Shown here piece by piece: positions 25,016-37,169 of a stretch of DNA of 64,000 nucleotides; position 1 is the first letter of the stretch; each line of letters starts with the position of its first letter. The DNA is from Amblyornis subalaris (lineage: Eukaryota > Chordata > Aves > Passeriformes > Ptilonorhynchidae). Under the pieces are notes generated by a model, which saw only the letters and a program-made list of their open reading frames with translations, did not search any database and had not been told where the DNA came from. Where the stretch lies: positions 186,001-250,000 of the forward strand of contig JACAXG010000112.1 of NCBI GenBank assembly GCA_018881555.1. Direction: 5' to 3'. Made by a program: the position numbers and the translations under genes.

Positions 25016-26642
25016 GAATTCGTAACATTCTCTGAAGCACGGTCGTGTAACTCAGACCTTTTGTTGTTTTCAATGGAGGAGTTGACAGAATGTGAATGAG
25101 TCTCTTTTTCTGATAAAGAGCAAAATGCAACATTTGCATTGACATAAACATGTGATGTGACAAAGCCTCAATATGAAGATAATTTACTTCAGAATACAGC
25201 ATCCACAAAAAGCAGGTCATGTCATATAAATCTAGTTCNCTAGTCTTATCAATTCATGTATTTCGTTACTGCACCACAAGTGCCCCGAGAATCCTCAATA
25301 CCTAGCTTAATTCTTANGACTGCACTGTAAATTTGGAAAAAATAAAGAAAAAACCCCTGTAATGCATAAGTACTATAATATACTGTTGAAAAACTTAGGA
25401 GCAAATCCAGCTGTTTAGAGAACTGTTTTATAAATAAGATGATAGCTAAGGTTAATTTTTCTCACTTAGGCACTACAGCTCTTGAGAAATATACATTTTT
25501 TTAGTGCACGGGACTCTGTTTACAAACTTTTTTCTATTTAAAAAGGGTTTTTCAAAAATCCTTAATAAAATAATTACAGACATACGCTTTTTTCAAACCC
25601 TAAGAGTTAGGTAATTGGTAATTATAGAATTACCATGCAATAACTTAATTCTTCATTTAGCTGAATGATATTCTAGGATGAATATTAGCTTTAAAACTTG
25701 GAGTTAAGGTCACTGAATTTTTAGCTCTTCAGATACAAAAATAGTTCAGTGGGCTTCTTCCTGCCTGGAAGGTTGCTTTTTAGATATAAGATTTTACTTT
25801 TAAACTGTCTGGTGGCAAAGCAGAAAGTGCCTTGGATAATCTTTCACAATAGCAAGTGAGATGATAAAACTTGTTTATTTGGGGATTTATTTCTTCTGTA
25901 CCAAATTTGCTGTTCTGTGTATAGAATGAATCAATATTGGCTCATGTAACAGTTTTTGAGCCTTGAAATACTAGTGATGCTTTGTTTCTACAAAAATTTG
26001 CACAACTTCCTTGCAGTTACACTTGTAAATTAAGTTGTTTAATGGAACACCTTTGGGCACTGAAACTCCCTTGNCTACACTGCTAAGTTCTTAAAGCTAC
26101 GTCTGGCACTGCTTCGGCCCATACCAGCTGCACTCCGCCGAACCAAGCCTGTTTCTGATACCAAAGCCCTAGCACTGCTCCTGATAAACAGCTTGGTGTT
26201 TCACCTGGCTATGAAGGATAAGACGTGTAATAATGTGGGCACAGGCTATTCAGCAGGATCATAGTATCAGTTAAATTAGATTCATTTGTACGTTTGCTAA
26301 GCTGCTGTGCCTCAGAAAACAAACTTTTAGCAGAAATTGCGGGGGTTTGCACTAAAATAGAAGGAACTGTGTGTGAAGACAAATCAATATGGCCTATTTC
26401 CATCTCACTGTTTCATCCCTATGACAAATGTAAGCTTGAGTCTAACTTCAGTTACACCAAAAGGACAAATACAAGTTTATTTATGCAAAAGAAGCTGTAG
26501 GCGAAACAAGGCTGTAGAAAAGTTTGTTGAAATTAATAAGAGAAACTGAAATCTGCTGGAAGTTATACGTGAGTTTATGGTCCCTGAATATTTAAGTATT
26601 TGTCTTAAGTTTTCATAATATTTTAAAATATCTCTTTTATAT
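25016..26642. other. Gene-free stretch
   Basis: AT-rich unique sequence between the truncated ERVL and the solo LTR. A slightly GC-richer segment at 26090-26220 has no recognisable match. Open frames are short. Confidence 0.5.
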
Positions 26643-26647
26643 ATTGG

Positions 26648-27247
26648 TGTTTTGGATCTGACTGAGATAGAGTTCATTTTTCCCATAGCAGCCCTCGCAG
26701 TGCTGTGCTTTGCGTTGGGAGCTGGAAGAGTGTTGATAACACCCCAGTGTTGTGGCTTCTGCTGAGCAGCGCTGTCCCTCTAACATTCCTTCCCCCATCA
26801 AGGGGTTGGGAGTGGGCAAAATCCTGAGAGGGGACACAACCATGCCAGCTCANCCAGATTAACCAAAGGGATATCCCATACCGTATTATGTCAGCTCAGA
26901 TAGAAAAGCTAAGGGAGGGAGAAGGAATGGGGGGGCATTTGTTATTCTACAATGTTTGCCTTCCAGAGCAATTGCTATGCATTCTGAGGCCCTGCCTCGC
27001 AGGAAGTGTCCGAACATCTCTCNCTGATGAGAATTAGAGATTAACTTTTCCCTATGCTTATGCACCTGCAAAGTTTTGCTTGTCTTTTTTTTTGTGTGGT
27101 TTTTTTTTGCTTTAGTAAACTATGTTATCTCAACCTACTAGTTGTTTTCCATCTTATTCTCTCCTCTCCTCTCTGTCCCACTGGGAAAGGGAGTAATAGA
27201 GAAGCTTGCTCAGCACCTGGCACCTAGCCAAGCTCAACCCATTACCA
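26648..27247 (+). mobile_element. Avian endogenous retrovirus solo LTR
   Basis: Same broad LTR family as 7334-7949 but in plus orientation and more diverged. The order is conserved: a GAGATAGAGTTCATTTTTCC segment just after the 5' terminus, GTTGATAACACC, a CTGCTGAGCAGCGCT block (about 26758-26772), CCATACCGTATTATGTCA ahead of the promoter region, then TTTAGTAAACTATGTTATCTC and TCTCTGTCCCACTGGGAAAGG near the 3' end. ATTGG occurs immediately before the start (26643-26647) and at the 3' boundary (27247-27251), a probable 5-bp target-site duplication. One base at the 3' terminus is shared, so either the duplication is 4 bp (TTGG) or the terminal A was lost. No internal proviral sequence adjoins, so this is a solo LTR left by recombination. 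Confidence 0.8.
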
Positions 27248-27294
27248 TTGGTCTGATCAAATCTACTTATTTGACTGCTTATTGATTTGGGTAA

Positions 27295-27436
27295 ATCACA
27301 GAATCACAAAATATGCTGAGTTGGAAGGTACTCACAAGGATCATTGAGTCCAGCTCCTGGCCCTGTACAGGACCATCCTCAAGCGTCACACTGTGTGCCC
27401 GAGAGTATTGTCTAAATGCTACTTGAACTCCATCAG
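27295..27436 (-). mobile_element. CR1 LINE 3' fragment, antisense
   Basis: The plus strand begins ATCACAGAATCACAAAATATG and continues with GAGTTGGAAGGTACTCACAAGG, the reverse complement of the CR1 3' untranslated end. It belongs to the same subfamily type as the sense copies at 36786 and 39686, whose 3' parts read as its complement. About 140 bases remain; the RT coding part is almost entirely lost. Confidence 0.85.
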
Positions 27437-28134
27437 TTACCAAGGTAGTTTCAAAGCTTAATTTACAATTAATTGTTCTTGTTTTCTTTCCTCAAGTTAC
27501 TTCTTTGAAAATAGATGGAACATGGATGAGAGCTCAGAAAGCTGGTTTACACATGTGAATTTATTAGACCTGTTTAAGAATGCTTTATTGGTTCTGCCCT
27601 ATCATCACTTAGCAAGACTGCAGTGTAAGAACAGGTTCTCAAATCTGTGTGTCTTTAATCACTAAGTAGTTGCACTGTTTTCTGCGCTTTCTGAAATTTT
27701 TGTCATGCTTATATTGTTTTGCAAAATATAAAAGGGACCAAAACAGGAAAAAATCAGCGGATGATCGCTCATAATGTAAGAACTAACAGAATAGAAGGTT
27801 CATTGTCACTGACCAAAGTCAAGATGGCTAAATTAGATGTCAAACTTACAGACATCTAAACCAGGGTGGGAAATATCCAGTCTAATACTTACCATTAGAT
27901 ATGTATTTAACCACTAGAAGTTGCACATTGTAATGCATTAGGGCAATCACGGAATTAATTGACAGAATTAATTTTTGGGCAGCATCCAGAATACCTTTTA
28001 CTCCTGTGTTGCTAGGTGTACCAAGTATCAGGTTTGCAGAGTCACCATCCCACTGGGGCACATTCTGAAATGAGCAAACTGACCAGTGCCAGGAGAGTTA
28101 GGCACAGCACAGTTACATCAAACAAGGAAATACC

Positions 28135-28135
<1 letters not shown>

Positions 28136-28167
<32 letters not shown>
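28136..28167. repeat. (AC)16 microsatellite
   Basis: Sixteen uninterrupted AC dinucleotides. A perfect run of this length is likely to be polymorphic. The open frames across it on both strands (poly Thr-His plus, poly Cys-Val minus) are artefacts of the repeat. Confidence 0.95.
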
Positions 28168-28170
<3 letters not shown>

Positions 28171-30154
28171 GGTGTTTTTGCAGGCAGGTGCCAAAGAGTT
28201 AAATTTGGAACTTATTTGTACAGAGAGAAACTGAAGACTAGAGGTTCTATGTCCATTATGAATCAAGTCCTAATTTACACAAATTTTAGTGCTGCTTATC
28301 CCATTTTTTTTTGTCATTTCAGTAGGTAAAAAATTGTTAATGCCTTGCTTTATGAAAGAAACATTTAAATGTGAAGAGCCCAGGAAGGTTTTCTGCAGTC
28401 ATCTGTGATTCTAGGGGCAAAAATTTTCACACAAAACCATCCAAATTAAATACAGTTAGCTACAGAATTACTGAAACAGAGGTTAGTAGACCTAGAAATG
28501 TTCCCAAAATTTGATACACACAAAATAGCACATCATCTTCACGCATGCTGAGGAAAATCAATTAACTGCAAAAATAAAGTATTTACAATCCCTTCGTATT
28601 TTATTATACACTTCTTTCAATTCTATGCATAATCTTGATACTGACACTTTGAAAAGAACCACAAAAAGACTGAATTTATATATCATAGAATGTGTGCATA
28701 CCTACAAGCATATGTAGGTGGCACACACACATCCTTATATATGCATCTGCAGCTACATGTGTGTTTTTGTGATCTTCAAAGTATGCCTTGCAATGAAAGA
28801 ATGAGTAACTAAAATTACATAAACAGAATGTTAGGCATGGTTTTCACACGTTATGATTATTTTTACGGAATAAAATGTCAACTCTGATGTTAAAAAATAT
28901 TTTGCCCAGGAAATTAAAAAAAGGACAAGTTGAAGTTAGCAAAGTTCAAACTGAAAATTAGATATTTTTGCTTTATTTAGGAATTTTTATACACTAGCTC
29001 AGTAAAGGCTGATCAATTTTCATCAATTTTCCATCAAATGTTGTCTTTAAAGTGGTGGTTTGCATTTTTCTTTCTGAATTATCAGAAAGCTACCTTCTTG
29101 TCCTAAAAAGGTAGCTGAAATATGGACGTTAACTGCTATACAAAGTTTCCTCCCACCTGTCAATGAAAAGCATCTTCCTTTAAGGCACTGGAGAAAAACA
29201 GACTTTTACACACTTTTGGTTCAGTCACACAACTATGTGAGCTCAGTAAGTTTAACTACTGTGCTCAGCTCATATTCACTAACTACATTTTTTTTGAAAT
29301 CTTGCATCATTCAAATCTCCTGTGAAAGACTTGTTCACGTCAAAACTTTGCTAAAGCAAAAGTGTCAGTGCTACACAATGTTCGTGTCTTGAATCAGCCA
29401 CAAATTGTGTTACCCTTAGAGTAGCTAAGACTGTTCCAGTATCTCCGTTTGGAGAACCTTTCAATAGATCTCAGGTTTGTAGAACTTTTCATTTTCTGAT
29501 GCGGCATCAACTTTTTTCTCCAGAAAGTGTCTAAAATTTATGCATATGAAGCATTTTACCATTAATTTCAAAGGACTTCTTTAGATTTTCACTGGATTAA
29601 TTCTGTTTGCATCAACAGGCTGCTCATATCCTCAAAGTTCTTGAAGTTCTTAGACTTAAAACACTTCCTTTATGAAGAAACATTCATTTTATTGACCTTG
29701 TTCCATCTTAAACTTTTCAGCATAGTGACTTTTTATAATATATCTGTGAGAAACTATTTACAATAAATTAGAATTCATATACACACACATACACATATAA
29801 ACACCACCACCTTCCCATGTAATCAAACACCACACACCGCTATAATCAAAGACAAGCTCAATTTGGGCAATTTATTTTAAATAGGGTTGGTTTTTTTTTG
29901 CAATTAATGCCTGTAGGGTGTTTTTAAGCCCTGTGTAATAACAAAGCCATCAGAAGTACTTATGCATACTGTGTCTCATGTAGCTGTCAGCAAAGAGTTA
30001 GATAAAGAATTGAGTAAAATAAAGGCTTCCAGTCTTTTAAAATGCAATCAGATTTGCCAGAGATGTTTAGACAGTTCATAACTACCTCTTTCTAAAATGT
30101 TGATGAAATGCTGATATGATTTGTACTATTTNATTAAAAGAAATGAAATACATA

Positions 30155-30178
30155 AATAGATAGATAGACAGACAGACA
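30155..30178. repeat. Compound (GATA)n(GACA)n microsatellite
   Basis: ATAGATAGATAG is followed directly by ACAGACAGACATT, a short compound tetranucleotide array. Confidence 0.85.
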
Positions 30179-33100
30179 TTGCCCACTTGAACTATGTGGG
30201 AGTTCCCAACACACTTTCAGGATTGCTAAGAAGCTTTATGCTAAAGACTAATATATCCTGAAAAAGTCGAGGATCTATTCACAATAGTCTTCAAGGTATT
30301 GGATAGCCACAATCCTTATCCTCATCTTCATCATCGTTATCATTATCTAAACTGACTATTTTCAACTTGGTAGAAAAATTAAGTCGCTCAGGCAGCTGAT
30401 TTTATGCTACTCTATGCTGCAATTCTATATGCATGTTAAAGTAACACTTCTGAATTCATATTTTGTGGCAAATATTATATAGAAGATATGAATAGCTTCC
30501 TGTCTGTTGGTGATTTTCATCAATTAAATCCTTGTTTTGATATAATAAATAGCTGTTTACATTTTTATTAGTTTTTGTTTTGAAACAACTGAAAAAGCTA
30601 ACACAGCTAGTAGTAAAAGTTGAAAATAAATGCATATTACATAGTTTGCATATGCAGGCTCTTGACCATCGTAATTTAAAATGAATAGAAAAATGCATAT
30701 CTATTATTGATTTTTAAACAAGCTGGATAATGTCCAATCGAGATTACTAAGGTTGTATAAAAGTTGAAATTCTTTGCTACTCTGAGACTGCCATTTCTTG
30801 TCTTGAGGACTGAGTACCACCCATTAAAAGTACCACCCATGTTGGACTGACATCAAAGACTAAACCAGGATATATCTGAAACCATTTTATAGGTTTTGTT
30901 TGTTAGTTAGCTTTTTCACCTCAAGAGTTAATGACAAAAGTAATGGCCATTGGGATCCAGGGTTAACATCTGGAGCTTCTTTCTTTGAACTGAAGTTCTT
31001 TATCCCTAGTCTGTAAAATCACACTAGCCAAGCAGAGACAAGCTCAGCCAATTCTTTTTGTATCCCTCCTTCTACAATACGTGTTTTCCATTCTCCCTCT
31101 CTTTCTGTGTTTCGAATTTCGGTGAATGTAAATTAACAAAATCCCTGTAGATATTAAAGATAAGAATAATGACAATAACCTTAATGAAGAAAACTGGCTT
31201 TGACAGACCATGGGTAAAGGGAACTTGGATTTCTGCAGAGGGCTCTTCAGTTTCATATAAGACACAGTTTGGTGGAAATAACTAGTGTCTTAAACACTGT
31301 ATTTAATTTATTTTCCCCCTCAAGAAAAAATCCAATTAAGAATCCAATTTTTGTTCTTGACAACTATCAGGCAAACTCCTTCTACTCTCTTTCTTTTCAC
31401 TTTTCGGGAAAGAAGAGTGTTTGAGGCCAATTTGTTTTAAAGTCCTATAGCATCAGAAATGTAGTTTTATTCTGGGCACTTTAGCTAAGAGGTTCAGCAT
31501 TCCTCAGGCATTGAGAAAGCTGTGAAATAGTGTTAGCTGCTAACAATAAAAGTGATTGATAGCTTTTGAATGCCAAGACCAAAGCACAAATCTTGATTAT
31601 TGTAAAAAAAAATTCAAACAACTGACTGCATCATTGTGAATACAACTTTTACTAAGTTCAATTTTTGAAAAGAATTCTTAATATATAAAAACTACAATTT
31701 TATACTTTTTTTTTTTTCTTTTAGAAAAATTTCTCCAGTATTTGTAAAACTTTCTCTTTATTCCTTTAACAAATTTTAGGTTTGGTGGGGAAATTTGTCT
31801 AACATTGCTTCCAATGGGCAAACCACCAAGCAGTTATTATCAAGGTACAAGAATGCTTGATAACACAATCAAAAATCTCCATAATTCATGCATCTCTCTT
31901 TATTCAAGAAGATATAATGATAATATGCCGTAGGTAAGTAAATTACAGAAAATTGTCTGTTTAAATCTTCATACATATTTAAAAGATAGAGATTCCTTTG
32001 CTGATAAGCCAAGCTCTGCATCACTTAGTCTTTTTTGCATGGCATTATTATGATCCTGCTGTTTCTGGAATGCTGTTAACCTTGTTCTTCCCAATTCCCT
32101 TAATAACAAACAAGGCTATGAATGCTTTCAATTGTTACGCCATTCCTATCATATACAAGAGGACATCTATGGTTAACCCAAGTAGATCAGATTATAAACT
32201 ACTGTCACTTGATTTGGTAGATATTGAGAGAGCATTCAGCACCACCTTGTAGCGGAAGTTCATGATCTTTCAGAATACAGTTTAAAAACCCAACCTCTTG
32301 TTACCAGAGGTATTAATGTAGTAAGAACTCGTTTCTGGCAGTTTTTAGGTCACTGTAAATAGCATCAAGAGTCAGTTCCCTCCCAATGATTTCCGAGGGA
32401 AATAAGTTAATGTTTACTGCACCCTAATTATTTGTATTTGTTCTAAAATAATATTCCNGTGTACGGGCGTTTTGAGTGTGTAAAAACATACAACAAAATT
32501 ATGTTGCTTCTTCTACATAAAAATACATCAATATTATCCCTTTTCTTCTCCAAGATACTCCAGACTGCTTTCATGGTCCATTGGTTTTAAAAGGTCTAAA
32601 TTACAGTATGATATATGCTGAAAAGATTATGATCTCACTTTATAAATGCCAAACATCAAATGTTTTAATTCTTATCCATGGCAAGATGAAGGGTTTTCCC
32701 ATACCATTTTTCTAGAGACTACTTTTGTTATGTATAGATAGTGAAATACCAGATAAAAATATCTTCCTGAAGGTTTGGAGAAACAACAGTATTGTCGTTT
32801 TGCTGGAAGTGGTAGACATAGACCAAACAATATTCATCTGCCTGATCTTACATAGGGAGTATTTTATCAGTATGTGTAATATCTATGTATGTTGCATACA
32901 GATCTGCACTTGTTGGGAAAAAAGAAAGAAGAAAAACTAAGCAAAAAAAATAAATTCCCTGTTCAACAACATCTAATAAAAAGACCCAAAGCAAACAAAA
33001 GAGTTCACAGAAGAGGTGCAAATTTTGTATAGCGTGAAGAGCTGAGTTCTCAAGAGTTAGTGCAACACAACCTTTTCAAAATTCCTAAGCATCAGTTTTC

Positions 33101-36100
33101 TGCAGTTATAATATTAACATTAATTCTCTTGGAATTTAAGCAGATAGAAGTAGTTTTTTAAACAACTTTGTTTCATTAACTGCTATTGGTTTCATAGCAT
33201 TACTGATCTTAATGAGGTTACACAATGCTTGCAGTGGGGCTTTATATTCTGGAACTGTGTGAAAAAATATNTTTTCTGAATGACTACAGAAAATAACATA
33301 TACTTTATGTTATTGTATTGTTATGTATTGTATTGTTATGCTAGGACATCTCCTAGCAGCCTCAGAGAGGAAAAAATAGCATGGAAAATATATTTTCCCC
33401 AGAAAATGGATTCGATCATGAATTTATGCTACCAGATATTTAAATGAAAGAAATTAAACTAGAAGGAAAAAAAAAAGGAAGAAAAAGAAAAAAATGATGT
33501 GTATTTTCAGGCAGGTGCTGAATAGATTTAGAAGTTCAACAATGCCTGCATTCTGTATGAAGTTGCATAATTAATTTGTCCCTGTATCACTGCAATTATT
33601 AAAGATCTATTTCAATATGGGTATATTCTAACAACTTTGTCAGATGGTTCTTTTTATGTGTAAATTCTTTTAATGTGTGAAAATAATTGAAGTATCTGAA
33701 TCACCAATCAAACACCTAATCAAAATTCTAATCATCAGTCAAGTATCTGACATGACAAATCGGGTTAATTGTCAACTGCACATCAGGAAAATTAAATTAT
33801 TAATTAAAAAAATATAATAAAGCCCTTTCCAGAAGTGTTGTTAAAGGTTAACAACAGACTGAAACTTCTAAAGTAAATAAAAAGGAACCCCTGAGGTGTT
33901 GCTTGTGATCATTGCACAGAAGTATCTGAGAACAAACCATTATGTAATTATAGAAATGTCATAAGAAAATATTTGGTTTTGTCACAGCTAGGAGGATCAT
34001 GAACAAATTGAGTTTTTATCAAATTTCACTAGAAAAATATTATTAATATATTTAAATTACTAAATAGTTATCCTTCTCAATAATTTAGCCATCATATGAC
34101 AGACATTAGCCTGTATATAATTTTCATTAAATCAGGAAATACAGATTTTATTGAGTTCAGTTAAAGAAAATGCTGTTATAATCACATTTATTAGGGTTAC
34201 ACAATTAACATAGTTATTTGCTCAAAAATAATTAATTACTATTATGTCTATTAAGAATAAGTATATGGTTCTAAAACTTTGCCAATCACTTCTAGTGATG
34301 ACTATTAGGCAGAATTTGAATTCTTAGTATACATTTGCTGAATTACTGGTTTGGTTTTTTTTTAGTTAAAAGACCAAATGTTCATCTTCCACAGCTTTGC
34401 CATTTGTAGACTCGTATAATTCTGAAAACCTAGTGATAAGCTATCAAGGAAGGTGAATACCTGAACACCAAACTGCTTCTGTAAGTACACATGTAGACCC
34501 TGCCACGGGTTTGCATTTTTGAACCACTCCTTTAGTGTTGTTTAAAGTAGTAATCCAGTATTCACACCACCGAGAATTTGGCACACAAAATTCCTGAAGA
34601 TTTGCGAATTTATTTCGCTGACTACGCCAATAACAGAGCTTTTTCTAACAGGCTAGAAATTCCAAACAGTTCACACTTTACACAGTAGACTATTTTGTTG
34701 TTACACTTTTACACATTTTAAGGCTTTGATTGAAATAATCGTGAAAGCCTGGTACTCCTGCAGAAGGACATTAGGAATGTTTTGGACTCTGACCAATCTG
34801 ACCAATCTACCCCAGTATTCTGTTCCTGACTCTTCAACCAGTGAGACGAGTTTGGGAAAGTATGTGAGCTTGGCTACTTTCTCCAGTCCCTTTTCTTGCT
34901 ATTTACTGCTTCAAAACCTGTGCAACTTGCGTTCTTGGAACCGTTTTGGATTTATCAAGATTATATCTTAGCCTTGTTCAGACTGGCACAAATGTTCAGA
35001 GTATGGTTATCACATGCTGACAGCATTCACTTCAGCCTAGAATATAGCTCCCACAGCTATTTAAATATATCTTTTACAAAAATTGTTATTCTCAAAAAAA
35101 AAAAAACCCAACCTATGCTGAAATAGATGAGCAAGGGAACTGATCTTATATGTGAAAACGTGACTTGATTATTCATCTTATTAATTTCTTGACAATCTAT
35201 TCACAATAAAATCATACTCAGTAATAATGATCCTAACATATGCAGTCAATTATCCACTTATTCCTAATTTCCATGAATCATGAAGTTAAAATTGTTCTGC
35301 ATAGACTGTATAGTACCTAAACTTTCCATTTATGTTATGTTTATCCCTTCCACAATCCCTCTCTAAATGGGATCTAATGGGATCAATCGTAATTCAGGTC
35401 AATGCATTCAGTCATTAGTATCCAGAACTGCCCACTGGGAGGAGTTAGATGCTGAAGGCAGTGGTTTTCTTACCTCCTCATTCTCAGCTCCACCAAAATC
35501 TACTTGGACACCTTCTCTTTCCCCTTTTGCTCACGAGTTAATTAGTTGCTTACCTACTATTTGATTTTATTAGACTACTACCACATATGGTTAAGCCCTT
35601 CCACTGCAGAATCAAGATCAAGTGGAAGCAAAATTACACATTGCTATCTTATAGGAAATAAGATATTGTGGGATCACTGTTCATTTGAGACACACAACCC
35701 TCTTGACCCTCTCCTGACCTTCAGAAATCTTTTGCAGTCACAGCTTAAAAAGATCCACAGTCAAGACAATCGTTGACAAGACATGGGGCCTGAATTGCTG
35801 AGTCATTCAAAAGGCAGTGCCTCTAGTTATTAGTAGAAACATCATATTTTCTTGGCTGCACAATCTGGTGGTTAATCTCCTTTTCCAGGTAGGAATACCT
35901 GCTCAGTGTTGTCCACTGTTTAAAGGATCTCAGCTGAACTGTAGGCAACACTCCATGACCTTTTAAAATGTGCTAGTGTGTAGCAGTAACAGAGAAGACC
36001 ACCTTTCCAGTAGTATGCTAATAAGGTTATTAGTCAAGGAAACAAAGGGAAGGTATTTCCACTTTTTTTTTGTTATTCTTTCAAAATTCTTTAATCAAAA

Positions 36101-36785
36101 TTTTAAGGCTTTTATCAGCACAGAAACAGAGGTTCCTTTCCTCTGGTGAGAGTAGTGTTCCTTGAGTGAACTGTGAAGTAAAAATCCTCATTTTCATTCT
36201 TTCCCAGTGTAAAATACAGAAATCTATGACGTTTCTGCATGAATCTAGATTGGGCACTGATATGACCAGAAACAAAGAGGAAGCAAAATCTGTGAGAGCA
36301 ACATAGACTAGATAACTGTGAAGCAAATGTAAACACAGAGACTGAAGGTAAATTGGATTTAGGACTTGGAAAACTACAGATAGTGCAGGGCAATAGCTAT
36401 GGAAAGGACGGACAGCTTAAGGGGAAGTAAGTGGAGCTTCTGAGAGCACCTAAATCTAAGCTCATAAGGAGGGTTAGTGGAGTGGGCAGAAGGTGGTGTC
36501 GACAGGAGGTCATTAGAGTCACATTATTAAGAAATGTGTGGAAGAAAAACCACAAAACTACCAGGCTATTGTGGCTGCATCACAGCTCTCACAGTATTTT
36601 ATACCATCCCAAAATGAAAAAAGAAGTTTAAAAATGCTAGAATCTTAAGAGCGCGTGGGCATCACTGAAGGTACTGTAGCAAACATTATGAACTCTGGCT
36701 AAGTATGCTGCTCTAGGGTTGGTGAGGACACACAAACTGTTCTTTCTATATTGAGGCTGCTCCATATATGCCTCATGCTACTACT

Positions 36786-37169
36786 GGTCACTTGGTTTGT
36801 TCAGCCTGGAGAAGAGGAGACTGAGGGGAGACCTCGTTGCGGTCTACAACTTCCTCGTGAGGGAAAGAGGAGAGGCAGACACTGATCTCTTCTCTGTGGT
36901 GACCAGTGACAGGACGTGAGGGAATGGCCTGAAGTTGTGTCAGGGGAGGTTTAGGTTGGATATTAGAAGAAGGTTTTTCACCCAGAGGGTGGTTGGGCAT
37001 TGGAAGAGGCTCCCCAGGGAAGAACCAGCCTGGCAGAGTTCAAGAAGCCTTTGGGCAATGCTCTCAGGCACAGAGTGTGACTCTTGGGGATCGTCCTGTG
37101 CGGGGCCAAGAGTGGACTTTGATGACGCTTATGGGTCCCTTCCAACACAGGATNTTCTATGATTCTATT
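36786..37169 (+). mobile_element. CR1 LINE 3' fragment, sense, with intact tail
   Basis: It begins with GTCACTTGGTTTGTTCAGCC inside the RT C-terminal coding region. The plus-strand frame from 36935 carries the [20 protein letters not shown] segment typical of the end of CR1 ORF2. The 3' untranslated end follows (GGGCCAAGAGTGGACTTTGATG) and the element stops in TTCTATGATTCTATT, the octamer tail that marks CR1. An N at 37154 falls just before the tail. It shares a nearly identical 158-bp block (36865-37022) with the copy at 39830-39987. Confidence 0.92.

Larger units (their letters stand above)
27437..36785. other. Long gene-free stretch with microsatellites
   Basis: About 9.3 kb without a recognisable gene or dispersed repeat. 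It contains the microsatellites at 28136-28167 and 30155-30178, a 12-base direct repeat AGTACCACCCAT (30813-30824 and 30829-30840), an imperfect 15-bp tandem at about 33308-33340 (TATTGTATTGTTATG units) and a 9-bp duplication CTGACCAAT at 34789-34806. All open frames are short and unremarkable. Confidence 0.5.

Noticed and set aside
28677..28700. ATCATAGAATG resembling a CR1 tail
   Set aside because: One octamer-like match without any CR1 body on either side; chance.
36788..37000. Minus-strand frame repeated almost identically at 39771-39965
   Set aside because: It is the antisense shadow of the CR1 coding region in both copies, not a gene family.
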